A program made the position numbers and the translations under genes. 20,860 nucleotides of DNA from Actinocrinis sp046724665 (GTDB taxonomy: Bacteria; Actinomycetota; Actinomycetes; Streptomycetales; Catenulisporaceae): positions 1 through 20,860 of the forward strand of contig JBKOWZ010000166.1 of the NCBI GenBank assembly GCA_046724665.1, written 5' to 3'. The notes under the pieces are model-generated. The model was not told the DNA's origin, made no database searches, and saw only the letters and a program-made list of their open reading frames with translations. Below, one piece after another: positions 14,815 to 20,860 of the stretch. The first letter of the stretch is position 1, and the number at the start of each line of letters is the position of its first letter.

Positions 14815-16383
14815 TCAGCCCTCGGAGATCCCGGCCACCGCCTCGGCGATGAGGCTCCTGGCAGTGGGCTGCGTTAAGCCGCCGAGTGACGACCTAAGAG
14901 CGTCTGCCGTCATCCGAACGTGCTGAGTGCACCACGTTGCCGGATCCTCGTCACGCTCGACGAGGTCCAGAAGTCCCTGCATGTACTCGACGAAGATCCT
15001 GTTCTTCTCCGGGACCAGGAGCATGAGATCGCCTTGCAGGGCCGGGTTGTCGAAGTTGTGGAAGATCGCCTCGGTGGCGGGCCAGATGCGCACCAGGAAC
15101 TCCCAGGCCCATTTGCGATAGGTCGGCACGCGAGCGTCCTCGAACTGCCAAATGTCGTCAGACGCGACATCCGGTGGGTGGCCGTACGACGCCGTGTATT
15201 CACGTTCGAGATGAGTGCCGGCGTAGGGGATCAGTTGGTTGAAGTTGTGCAGGTGCAGATACGGATTGTCCAGCGCGACCTGTCGCAGCCCGCCAAGCGT
15301 CTCGCGAATCTCCGGAATCGTCGTGTGGTCGTCGAAGACGAGAAAACCGATTTGAGTCGGGATCTCCAGTCTGCGCAGCGTAAGAAGCGCCTCGATATTG
15401 CGCTGCGCGCTGCCACCCTTCTGCCATCGTTGGAGTGCGCTGTCGGCGAACGACTCTACGCCGATGTACACCTTGTTCAGTCCCGCCTTCTTGAGCAGGG
15501 CGAACGTTTCCTCGTCCACGTTCTCGGCCCGGTCCTGGAACGTGAAGCTCACCTTTACTCCACGCTCGATGATCTCCCGGGCGATCGCTCGCGCACGCTC
15601 GAAGCGACCCTTACCGAAGCCGATGAAAATGTTGTCAACAATCCAGACCTCGTGCCCCGGATGGGAGCTGGCCAGCTGTTGCAGCTCATCGACGAAGTGA
15701 CTGACCGGGCGCCCGATCCAACCGGTCATCCGCACGTCGCAGAACGTGCATTTGGCGTTGCACGCACGGCTCGCCTCGATCTGGATGACGCCGCCTGCTG
15801 CGAGCGCTTTCGGCAGGTAGTCGCGCGCCGGAAAGGGCAGCGACCCGAGGTCGGTGATGCGCCGCCGGAGCTTGCGAAACACGGGTGTTCCGCTGCTGTC
15901 GCGATATGCGAGGCCTTCGATACCCTGCCACACGGCGCCGTCGCGGATCAGGCGTGCCAATTCCAGCATCGTGTGCTCGCCTTCGAATCTGCATACGCTG
16001 TCGAAATCGGCCACTTCGCTGAGCAGTTTCGACCAGGCCGAGGTCGCGTACATTCCGCCGACGACGATATGAGCGCCCGGGGCCGCGGACTTGATCGCGC
16101 CGGCGAATCGCGCCGCCCAGGGCTGCTGCCACTGATAGGTCAGCGAAATACCGACGATCGACGGCTTGAACGAAAGCACGGCCGCCGCCGTCTCGACCGA
16201 CGTGAGCTCGTCTAGTACCGGGTTTATGGCAAGCACTTCCCAGTGATCCGGCTGGGCGGCGAACCAGGCTTGCAGGCTGGAAACGGCGAGTGAATCCGCG
16301 AGCTTCTTCTCCTCGAAGCTGCGGAAGTAGTGGCTCTGATCGTCTGGCACGGTTGCGCGTACAAGAGCAATCCGGTCACCCAT
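14815..16383 (-). CDS. B12-binding-domain radical SAM enzyme, substrate unknown
   Basis: Class B-type radical SAM protein, 522 residues. A cobalamin-binding-like Rossmann domain spans about residues 30-150, with SIVGISLTYQW, HIVVGGMYAT and RFEGEHT. The radical SAM barrel spans about 200-390, with the [4Fe-4S] motif CNAKCTFC (Cys208, Cys212, Cys215). An uncharacterised C-terminal region (390-522) has several Trp. The family includes methyltransferases and ring- or bond-forming enzymes acting on unactivated carbons; nothing here identifies the substrate. Composition differs from its neighbours: 15181-15240 is 58% and 15301-15360 is 55% G+C by hand count, against 78% for a stretch of the MFS gene, suggesting transfer. 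No Shine-Dalgarno sequence is seen; ATG 16383 lies 6 nt after a TACCCT -10 box, so it is probably leaderless. It is codirectional with the upstream TetR gene (44-bp gap). Confidence 0.85.
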   Translation of the reverse strand: MGDRIALVRATVPDDQSHYFRSFEEKKLADSLAVSSLQAWFAAQPDHWEVLAINPVLDELTSVETAAAVLSFKPSIVGISLTYQWQQPWAARFAGAIKSAAPGAHIVVGGMYATSAWSKLLSEVADFDSVCRFEGEHTMLELARLIRDGAVWQGIEGLAYRDSSGTPVFRKLRRRITDLGSLPFPARDYLPKALAAGGVIQIEASRACNAKCTFCDVRMTGWIGRPVSHFVDELQQLASSHPGHEVWIVDNIFIGFGKGRFERARAIAREIIERGVKVSFTFQDRAENVDEETFALLKKAGLNKVYIGVESFADSALQRWQKGGSAQRNIEALLTLRRLEIPTQIGFLVFDDHTTIPEIRETLGGLRQVALDNPYLHLHNFNQLIPYAGTHLEREYTASYGHPPDVASDDIWQFEDARVPTYRKWAWEFLVRIWPATEAIFHNFDNPALQGDLMLLVPEKNRIFVEYMQGLLDLVERDEDPATWCTQHVRMTADALRSSLGGLTQPTARSLIAEAVAGISEG

Positions 16384-16389
16384 TCAGCC

Positions 16390-16420
16390 AGGGTAGGGCA
16401 TGGCGTGTGACCGTACGGTC
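16390..16420 (-). promoter_or_regulatory. Candidate leaderless promoter and 12-bp palindromic operator of the radical SAM gene
   Basis: On the minus strand TACCCT (plus coordinates 16390-16395) fits the TANNNT -10 pattern and ends 6 nt before ATG 16383. The perfect palindrome GACCGTACGGTC (16409-16420) covers the -35 region, where no good -35 hexamer is visible. This is the geometry of a repressor or activator site. The adjacent TetR protein is one candidate ligand. Confidence 0.45.
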
Positions 16421-16427
16421 GAATGCG

Positions 16428-17018
16428 TTAGTCGGTCCGATCGGTCGATTGGATCGATGCTGCGATGATACGCAGCGCTTCGGCCAGTTCACGGCCGGAT
16501 GACGCGGTCTTCGGGTCGATGAGCCATTGCGCCATGACGCCGATCACGATCGCGTGATACAGCTTGCCGACCAGTAGCGCGGTCTTCTCGTCCGTCTGCG
16601 GGTCCGCGCCGTGGAAGATCTCGGCCAGCCCCAGGTGTGCCTCCGGCTGGATGTCGGCGAAGAATTTGCGCAGTTCCGGCTGGCGGTCGGTCTCGGCGAG
16701 CAGTTCGAACTGGGCCAGCCAGAGCGGCCGGGCCTCGGCGAAGGTCTCGACCATGTGCGTCCATAGCATCTCGACCCGCTCCAGCGGCGTAGCCCGCGGA
16801 TCCGCGGCGGCCAGCGCGCGCTCGAAGCCCTGGCCCCAGTCGCCGACCGCCTCGTAGACGGCCTGGTTCATCAGCGCCTCTTTGGAGCCGAAGTGGTAGC
16901 CGATGGCCGCCAGGCTCACCCCGGCGGCCGCCGCGATGTCGCGCGCCGTGGTGGCCCGGTAGCCCTTCTCCAGCAGGCAGCGCTTGGCGCCTGCAACCAG
17001 ATCCTCACGATTTCCCAT
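16428..17018 (-). CDS. TetR-family transcriptional regulator
   Basis: One-component repressor, 196 residues. The N-terminal helix-turn-helix lies at about residues 23-46 (TTARDIAAAAGVSLAAIGYHFGSKEAL region), with the YHFGSKEAL signature. The ligand-binding domain (about 60-196) has a WLAQFELLAE segment and a probable TetR C-terminal dimerisation region. It is divergent from an MFS exporter with an 83-bp shared promoter region, the classic TetR-efflux arrangement, so repression of the exporter and of itself is likely (inference). The start at 17018 lacks a Shine-Dalgarno sequence but lies 6 nt after a TATGCT -10 box, implying a leaderless mRNA. The radical SAM gene follows on the same strand and may be co-transcribed or separately promoted. 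The inducer is unknown. Confidence 0.93.
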   Translation of the reverse strand: MGNREDLVAGAKRCLLEKGYRATTARDIAAAAGVSLAAIGYHFGSKEALMNQAVYEAVGDWGQGFERALAAADPRATPLERVEMLWTHMVETFAEARPLWLAQFELLAETDRQPELRKFFADIQPEAHLGLAEIFHGADPQTDEKTALLVGKLYHAIVIGVMAQWLIDPKTASSGRELAEALRIIAASIQSTDRTD

Positions 17019-17024
17019 GTCACC

Positions 17025-17053
17025 AGCATACCCCGGACTTGAACGCTTGTCTT
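17025..17053 (-). promoter_or_regulatory. tetR promoter (leaderless)
   Basis: Minus strand: -35 AAGACA (plus 17048-17053), 17-bp spacer, -10 TATGCT (plus 17025-17030), then 6 nt to ATG 17018. Four of six -35 positions match TTGACA and the -10 fits TANNNT. Confidence 0.55.
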
Positions 17054-17064
17054 GAACAATCGTA

Positions 17065-17081
17065 CTAGACAGTCGTTCTAG
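17065..17081. promoter_or_regulatory. Candidate TetR operator overlapping the exporter -35
   Basis: Inverted repeat CTAGA (17065-17069), 7-bp spacer, TCTAG (17077-17081). CTAGAC also occurs as a direct repeat (17065-17070 and 17078-17083). It overlaps the -35 of the MFS promoter and lies 12 bp from the tetR -35, so one bound dimer could block both. A longer-range arm pair, TGTCT (17048-17052) and AGACA (17067-17071), is an alternative operator geometry. Confidence 0.5.
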
Positions 17082-17094
17082 ACGCTTGTACCAT
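17066..17094 (+). promoter_or_regulatory. MFS exporter promoter (leaderless)
   Basis: -35 TAGACA (17066-17071, five of six to TTGACA), 17-bp spacer, -10 TACCAT (17089-17094), then 7 nt to ATG 17102. No ribosome binding site precedes the start, consistent with a leaderless transcript. Confidence 0.6.
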
Positions 17095-17101
17095 TCCGGT
17101 C

Positions 17102-18685
17102 ATGACGACTCATGAAGCGACGATGAAGGCGGGGCGCAGGGAGTGGATCGGCCTGTGCGTGCTCCTGCTGCCTCTCCTGCTGGTGTCGATGGACGTGTCG
17201 GTGCTCTACTTCGCGGTGCCGTTCATCAGCCGGGACTTGGAGCCGAGCAGCACGCAGCAGTTGTGGATCTTCGATGTCTACGGGTTCGTGCTCGCCGGCC
17301 TGCTCATCACCATGGGTTCGCTCGGCGACCGAGTCGGCCGGCGCCGGCTGCTGCTGATCGGCGCGGCGGCGTTCAGCCTCGCGTCGCTCGGCGCCGCGTA
17401 CGCGCACAGCGCCGGGCAACTGATCGCCGCGCGCGCCGTGCTCGGCGTGGCCGGAGCGACCCTGATGCCCTCGACGCTCGCGCTGATCCGCAACATGTTC
17501 CACGACGAGGGGCAGCGCCGGACCGCCATCGCGATCTGGACCGGCGGCACCACCGGCGGCGTCGCCCTCGGGCCGGTGCTCAGCGGCTTCCTGCTCGACC
17601 ACTTCTGGTGGGGCTCGGTCTTCCTGATCAACATCCCCTTCATGGCGCTGCTGCTGACGCTCGCCCCGGCGCTGGTGCCGGAATTCCGCGCGCCGCGGGC
17701 CGGGCGGTTCGACCTGCTCGGCTCGGCGCTCTCGCTCGGCGCGGTCCTGCCCGCGATCTACGGCATCAAGGAGATCGCGGCCAACGGCGTCGATACGCTG
17801 CGGCTCGCGTACATCGCGGTTGGGCTCGCCGTCGGCGGACTTTTCCTGCTCCGCCAACTGCGTAGCGATCATCCGATGATCGACCTGAGGCTGTTCCGCA
17901 GCCGGGGATTCACCGGCTCGGTGCTGATGAACCTGACGGCGATGTTCGCGATCGTCGGGTTCGCCATCTTCTCCACGCAGTACTTGCAGTCCGTGCTCGG
18001 CATGAGCCCGATGACGTCCGCGCTCTGGTCGTTGGTCCCCTCGGCCGGTGTCGGCGCCGTCGCACCACTCACGGGTGTACTCGTGCAGCGCTTCGACCGT
18101 GCGTACGTCGCAGCCGCCGGGTTCGTGCTGGCCGTCGTGGGATTCGGCTTCCTAACGCAGATCCACGCGGAGTCGCGGATCTGGCTCGTGCTGATCGGCG
18201 CGAGCATCTACGCGAGCGGGCTGGTCATGGTGATGACCGTAGGCAGCGAGCTCATCATGGGTGCGGTACCTCCGGAGCGGGCGGGCTCGGCCGCAGCGGT
18301 CGTCGAGACCGGTTCGGAGTTCGGCGGCGCACTGGGCATGGCGGTACTCGGAAGCATCGGCACCGCGATCTACCGGTCCGATCTCGCCGCCTCCGCGCCG
18401 CGTAACCTGCCGTCAGGTGCGTTGGACACCGCGCGTGACACGCTCGGCGGTGCGGTAACCGTCGCCGGGCAGTTGCCCGGACAGCTCGGGAGCACCTTGC
18501 TGAGCACCGCGCGGACCGCGTTTACGCACGGCATGAGCGCTGCCGCGATCGGCGCGGGAATCGTCATGCTGATAGCCGCCGTGCTCAGCGTCGTGTTCCT
18601 GCGAGGAGTGCGCGTCGAGTCGCCGAAGCCGGAGATCTCACCCCAACCCGCCGCCGATGCCGACCTCGCCGACGCCATGCGGTAA
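17102..18685 (+). CDS. DHA2-family (14-TM) MFS drug exporter
   Basis: Proton-coupled multidrug exporter of the QacA/SmvA/EmrB type in the cytoplasmic membrane. Among 527 residues, the first helix ends in SMDVSVLYFAVPF. Motif A GSLGDRVGRRR follows helix 2, and motif C GGVALGPVLSGFLLDHFWW lies in helix 5. Hydrophobic segments continue to residue 500, consistent with 14 helices, and the short C-terminal tail is soluble. ATG 17102 is chosen from the promoter spacing (7 nt after the -10). It is divergent from a TetR gene with a palindrome over its -35, so it is probably derepressed by a toxic or signalling ligand. It could instead export the product of the adjacent radical SAM or QW-repeat proteins, but nothing in the sequence proves a link. 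Confidence 0.93.
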   Translation: MTTHEATMKAGRREWIGLCVLLLPLLLVSMDVSVLYFAVPFISRDLEPSSTQQLWIFDVYGFVLAGLLITMGSLGDRVGRRRLLLIGAAAFSLASLGAAYAHSAGQLIAARAVLGVAGATLMPSTLALIRNMFHDEGQRRTAIAIWTGGTTGGVALGPVLSGFLLDHFWWGSVFLINIPFMALLLTLAPALVPEFRAPRAGRFDLLGSALSLGAVLPAIYGIKEIAANGVDTLRLAYIAVGLAVGGLFLLRQLRSDHPMIDLRLFRSRGFTGSVLMNLTAMFAIVGFAIFSTQYLQSVLGMSPMTSALWSLVPSAGVGAVAPLTGVLVQRFDRAYVAAAGFVLAVVGFGFLTQIHAESRIWLVLIGASIYASGLVMVMTVGSELIMGAVPPERAGSAAAVVETGSEFGGALGMAVLGSIGTAIYRSDLAASAPRNLPSGALDTARDTLGGAVTVAGQLPGQLGSTLLSTARTAFTHGMSAAAIGAGIVMLIAAVLSVVFLRGVRVESPKPEISPQPAADADLADAMR

Positions 18686-18724
18686 GTGACCAGATGATGC
18701 CAATCCGCGCTCGCTCAGGTTTTC

Positions 18725-18767
18725 GTTATCAGCCGGTGACCATAAGAACTCATGGTCCCGATAACGT
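18725..18767 (+). promoter_or_regulatory. Nested dyad and candidate -10 before the QW-repeat gene
   Basis: GTTATC (18725-18730) pairs with GATAAC (18760-18765), and inside it GACCAT (18738-18743) pairs with ATGGTC (18752-18757); the spacings between arms differ (7 and 2 nt). TAACGT (18762-18767), a TANNNT -10 candidate, overlaps the outer right arm and ends 6 nt before GTG 18774. The dyad may be an operator for this gene, or a weak terminator for the MFS gene 40 bp upstream. Confidence 0.4.
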
Positions 18768-18773
18768 CGCCGT

Positions 18774-19571
18774 GTGAACGAGACTCCCGACGTGCCCGGC
18801 GCGATCAACCGGGGCGTGGATTACCTTGAGGGCCACGGGGGACCCTTCGAACTCGCCCGCCTCTCGGCGCTACTGCCGCCCCAGTTGCGGAAAGGCGGAC
18901 TATCGCACAAGCCGGTGGCACCGGAGACCGCGCAGAATCCCGACGGCGGTTGGCCCGCGCCGTGGTCTGACGGCGCCTCCAGCCTCGACGCGACCTGCTC
19001 GGTGCTCGATCAGCTCATCGACTTCGACACGCCGCCGCCGGACGTGGACATACCCGCCGCCATCGCCTTCCTCGCCTCGGTGCAACTGGACGACGGCACG
19101 TGGCGGGAAGGCCCGAGCCACCGGACGCCGGACTGGCTGATGCCGGGTCTGGCCTCCGCGCGCGTCTACCTGACGGCGAACTGCGCACGGACACTGGTGG
19201 ACCACCACGGCCCGGCCGCCGCGATCGACCAGGCCGCGCAGTCCCTCGAATGGTCGCTGGACCCGCACGGCCGCCTGCCCGGCACTCTGGCCGCGCACTG
19301 GCTGGCCGCGCGAGTCTTCCGCGCCACCGGCAGGGGCTTGGCCGCCCGGCGGTTGCTGGACGTCGTCGGTCGATCGTTCGATCAGCTCAGCGCGGCGGAG
19401 CTGATCTGGTTCGGCTCGACCACGCCGCGCGGCGACCGTTGGACCCGGCGGATAGCCACGCATCTGGCCCTGCTTCAGCGTGCCGACGGCTCATGGCCCG
19501 ACGAGGACGGCGAGCCGTCTGCGGAGGTGTCCGTTACCGCATGCCGAGTCCTGCTGAAGGCTCAGGCCTAG
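18774..19571 (+). CDS. Short prenyltransferase/squalene-cyclase-like QW-repeat protein, function unknown
   Basis: A 265-residue soluble protein built from squalene-oxidase/prenyltransferase alpha-barrel repeats. Three repeat cores are visible: QNPDGGW (54-60), SVQLDDGTW (102-110) and LLQRADGSW (233-241). Each lies beside a hydrophobic helix, as in squalene-hopene cyclases. It is under half the length of a true two-domain cyclase (about 630 residues), and I see no DxDD catalytic motif, so a classical class II cyclase is unlikely. A single-domain barrel with a binding or novel enzymatic role is possible. The start is GTG 18774, without a Shine-Dalgarno sequence but 6 nt after a -10-like box. 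It follows the MFS gene by 88 bp on the same strand and ends before a strong terminator. Confidence 0.75.
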   Translation: MNETPDVPGAINRGVDYLEGHGGPFELARLSALLPPQLRKGGLSHKPVAPETAQNPDGGWPAPWSDGASSLDATCSVLDQLIDFDTPPPDVDIPAAIAFLASVQLDDGTWREGPSHRTPDWLMPGLASARVYLTANCARTLVDHHGPAAAIDQAAQSLEWSLDPHGRLPGTLAAHWLAARVFRATGRGLAARRLLDVVGRSFDQLSAAELIWFGSTTPRGDRWTRRIATHLALLQRADGSWPDEDGEPSAEVSVTACRVLLKAQA

Positions 19572-19594
19572 CACTGAACGCGCGCTGAACGCAT

Positions 19595-19630
19595 GAGGGC
19601 ACGGTCCCGCGTGTGCGGAACCGTGCCCTC
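19595..19630. terminator. Strong bidirectional hairpin terminator
   Basis: GAGGGCACGGT (19595-19605) pairs perfectly with ACCGTGCCCTC (19620-19630). After one mismatch, CCGC (19607-19610) pairs with GCGG (19615-19618) around a GTGT loop. It sits between the convergent QW-repeat and HtrA-like genes, 23 bp past the former and 31 bp past the latter. Confidence 0.85.
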
Positions 19631-19661
19631 CCCCGATCGGAGTGCGTTACCGGATAAGGCG

Positions 19662-20860
19662 TCAGGTGTTGGCGCTCGCCAGCGTTACCTGAGCTGTCGC
19701 GGTCTGACCGCCGCGCACGTAGGTGAGCGTCACGGTCGTGCCAGGCTTGTACGAACGGATCGCGGCCACCAGCGAGTCGGCGCTGTTGATCTGCTGCTCG
19801 TTCACCTTGACGATCACGTCGTTGGCCTTGATCCCGGCCTTGCCCGCCGCTCCGCCGGAGGTCACCGTCTTGACGACGGCGCCGGCCTGCGTCGCGGAGG
19901 ACTCGGGGTCGCCGACGCTGACGCCGAGCAGCGAGTGCGTGGCCTTGCCGGTCTTGATCAGCTCGTCCGCGATCCACTTGGCCTGGTTGATCGGTATGGC
20001 GAAGCCGAGGCCGATGGAGCCGGTCTGCGAGGAGCCGAACGAGCCGGAGCTCGCCGTCGCGATCGCCGAGTTGACCCCGATCACCTTGCCGGACAGGTCA
20101 ACCAGCGGGCCGCCGGAGTTGCCCGGGTTGATCGACGCGTCGGTCTGGATCGCGTCGAGCACCGACTGTGTCGAGCCGTTGTTGTTCTGCTGGGTGCTCC
20201 CGCTGGACGGCACGACCGGGCGGTTGAGCGCTGAGACGATGCCGCTGGTCACGGTGTTGGACAGGCCGAGCGGCGCACCCACCGCGACCACGTCCTCGCC
20301 GACCACGACGCTTGAGGAGTCGCCAAGCGCCGCCGGGGTCAGCCCGCTGACCCCGCTGGCCCTGATCACCGCCAGGTCGCTGGACTGGTCGGTGCCGACG
20401 ATCTTCGCCGGGGTGATCTTGCCGGTGGCGAAGGTGACGGTCATCGTGGCGCCGGAGGTGGCGGAGGCGACCACGTGGTTGTTGGTGAGGATCTCGCCGT
20501 CGGACGAGATGATGATCCCACTGCCCTCGTCCCCCGAACCGTCGCTGGAGACCACCGAGATGGTCACCACCGACGGCAGGATCTTGGCCGCGACCGCCGT
20601 CACCTGGTTGGCGTTCGCCGAGCTGGGGTTGAGGCCGTTCGAGCTGCCGGGGTTGGTGGAACCGGCGAGCGACGACGTCGTGGCCGGGGTGTCGTCCTTG
20701 AGCGCGTAAGTTATCCCGGCGCCGAGGCCGCCGCCCACCAGGCCGGCCAGGATCGCCACGGTGATGGCGAGCCGCGTGCCGGAGCGCTTGCCCTCGCCGG
20801 TCGCCGCGGCCGCCTCGGGCGCGCCGTAGGGCGGCAGGCCGGTCGGAGCCGGCGTGGCCC
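19662..20860 (-). CDS. Membrane-anchored HtrA/DegP-like trypsin-PDZ serine protease (5' partial)
   Basis: Envelope quality-control protease. Reading from the window edge: a Pro/Gly/Ala-rich cytoplasmic tail (APTGLPPYGAPEAAAATGEGK), a basic stretch KRSGTR, and one hydrophobic segment (about LAITVAILAGLVGGGLGAGI) acting as signal anchor. A Ser/Asn/Gly-rich spacer, a trypsin-like domain and a C-terminal PDZ domain follow. Counting from the internal GTG at 20759, the catalytic triad is His95 (TNNHVVA), Asp128 (SSDLAV) and Ser215 (NPGNSGGPLV); the PDZ domain spans about 275-360. The frame stays open to the window end, so the true start lies beyond 20860 and the GTG at 20759, inside the membrane segment, is not the start. 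An insert rich in Gln, Asn and Ser (about 185-198) lies in the protease domain. Promoter and regulation are outside the window. Confidence 0.93.
   Translation of the reverse strand, partial: ATPAPTGLPPYGAPEAAAATGEGKRSGTRLAITVAILAGLVGGGLGAGITYALKDDTPATTSSLAGSTNPGSSNGLNPSSANANQVTAVAAKILPSVVTISVVSSDGSGDEGSGIIISSDGEILTNNHVVASATSGATMTVTFATGKITPAKIVGTDQSSDLAVIRASGVSGLTPAALGDSSSVVVGEDVVAVGAPLGLSNTVTSGIVSALNRPVVPSSGSTQQNNNGSTQSVLDAIQTDASINPGNSGGPLVDLSGKVIGVNSAIATASSGSFGSSQTGSIGLGFAIPINQAKWIADELIKTGKATHSLLGVSVGDPESSATQAGAVVKTVTSGGAAGKAGIKANDVIVKVNEQQINSADSLVAAIRSYKPGTTVTLTYVRGGQTATAQVTLASANT

Overview
The window is high-GC, densely packed DNA of actinomycete character. Coding regions hand-count at roughly 70-78% G+C. 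LexA (with an AAG self-cleavage site), a head-to-head nrdR-nrdJ operon and a membrane-anchored HtrA-type protease all look like Streptomyces-related actinobacteria. Genus cannot be fixed from sequence alone; Streptomyces or Catenulisporales relatives are reasonable guesses.

Region 1 (1-7041, + strand) is an NRPS-independent siderophore (NIS) operon, cut at its 5' end. It encodes a PLP-dependent diamine-forming decarboxylase, an IucA/IucC synthetase, a GNAT N-hydroxylamine acyltransferase, a flavin N-monooxygenase and a second IucA/IucC synthetase. Most genes are translationally coupled: ATGA overlaps, an 11-bp overlap and a 158-bp overlap. The logic is: decarboxylate a basic amino acid to a diamine, N-hydroxylate it, N-acylate it to a hydroxamate, then condense two units onto a dicarboxylic or tricarboxylic acid such as citrate with two synthetases. 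The order is the same as rhbB-C-D-E-F of rhizobactin 1021. The product is therefore likely a citrate-hydroxamate of the schizokinen/arthrobactin class rather than a desferrioxamine, whose cluster uses one synthetase.

Region 2 (7062-14727) is a DNA repair and nucleotide block. A DinG-type Fe-S helicase converges on lexA, with a hairpin terminator between them. lexA is divergent from nrdR-nrdJ, which encode the NrdR repressor and the B12-dependent class II ribonucleotide reductase. The 747-bp lexA/nrdR gap carries a candidate SOS box with an associated perfect inverted repeat, and a pair of NrdR boxes 31 bp apart. A strong hairpin terminator follows nrdJ.

Region 3 (14815-19571) looks accessory. 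It holds a B12-binding radical SAM enzyme (- strand, lower GC), a TetR regulator (- strand), a divergent 14-TM MFS exporter (+ strand) and a short squalene-cyclase-like QW-repeat protein (+ strand). All four lack a clear Shine-Dalgarno sequence and have a TANNNT -10 box 6-7 nt upstream of the start codon, so they look leaderless. Palindromes lie over several of these promoters. The substrate of the radical SAM enzyme and the role of the QW protein are unknown; this is the least explained part of the window.

Region 4 (19662-20860, - strand) is a signal-anchored trypsin/PDZ (HtrA/DegP-like) protease, truncated by the window end. It is separated from region 3 by a strong bidirectional hairpin terminator. 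No tRNA, rRNA, CRISPR or insertion sequence was seen.
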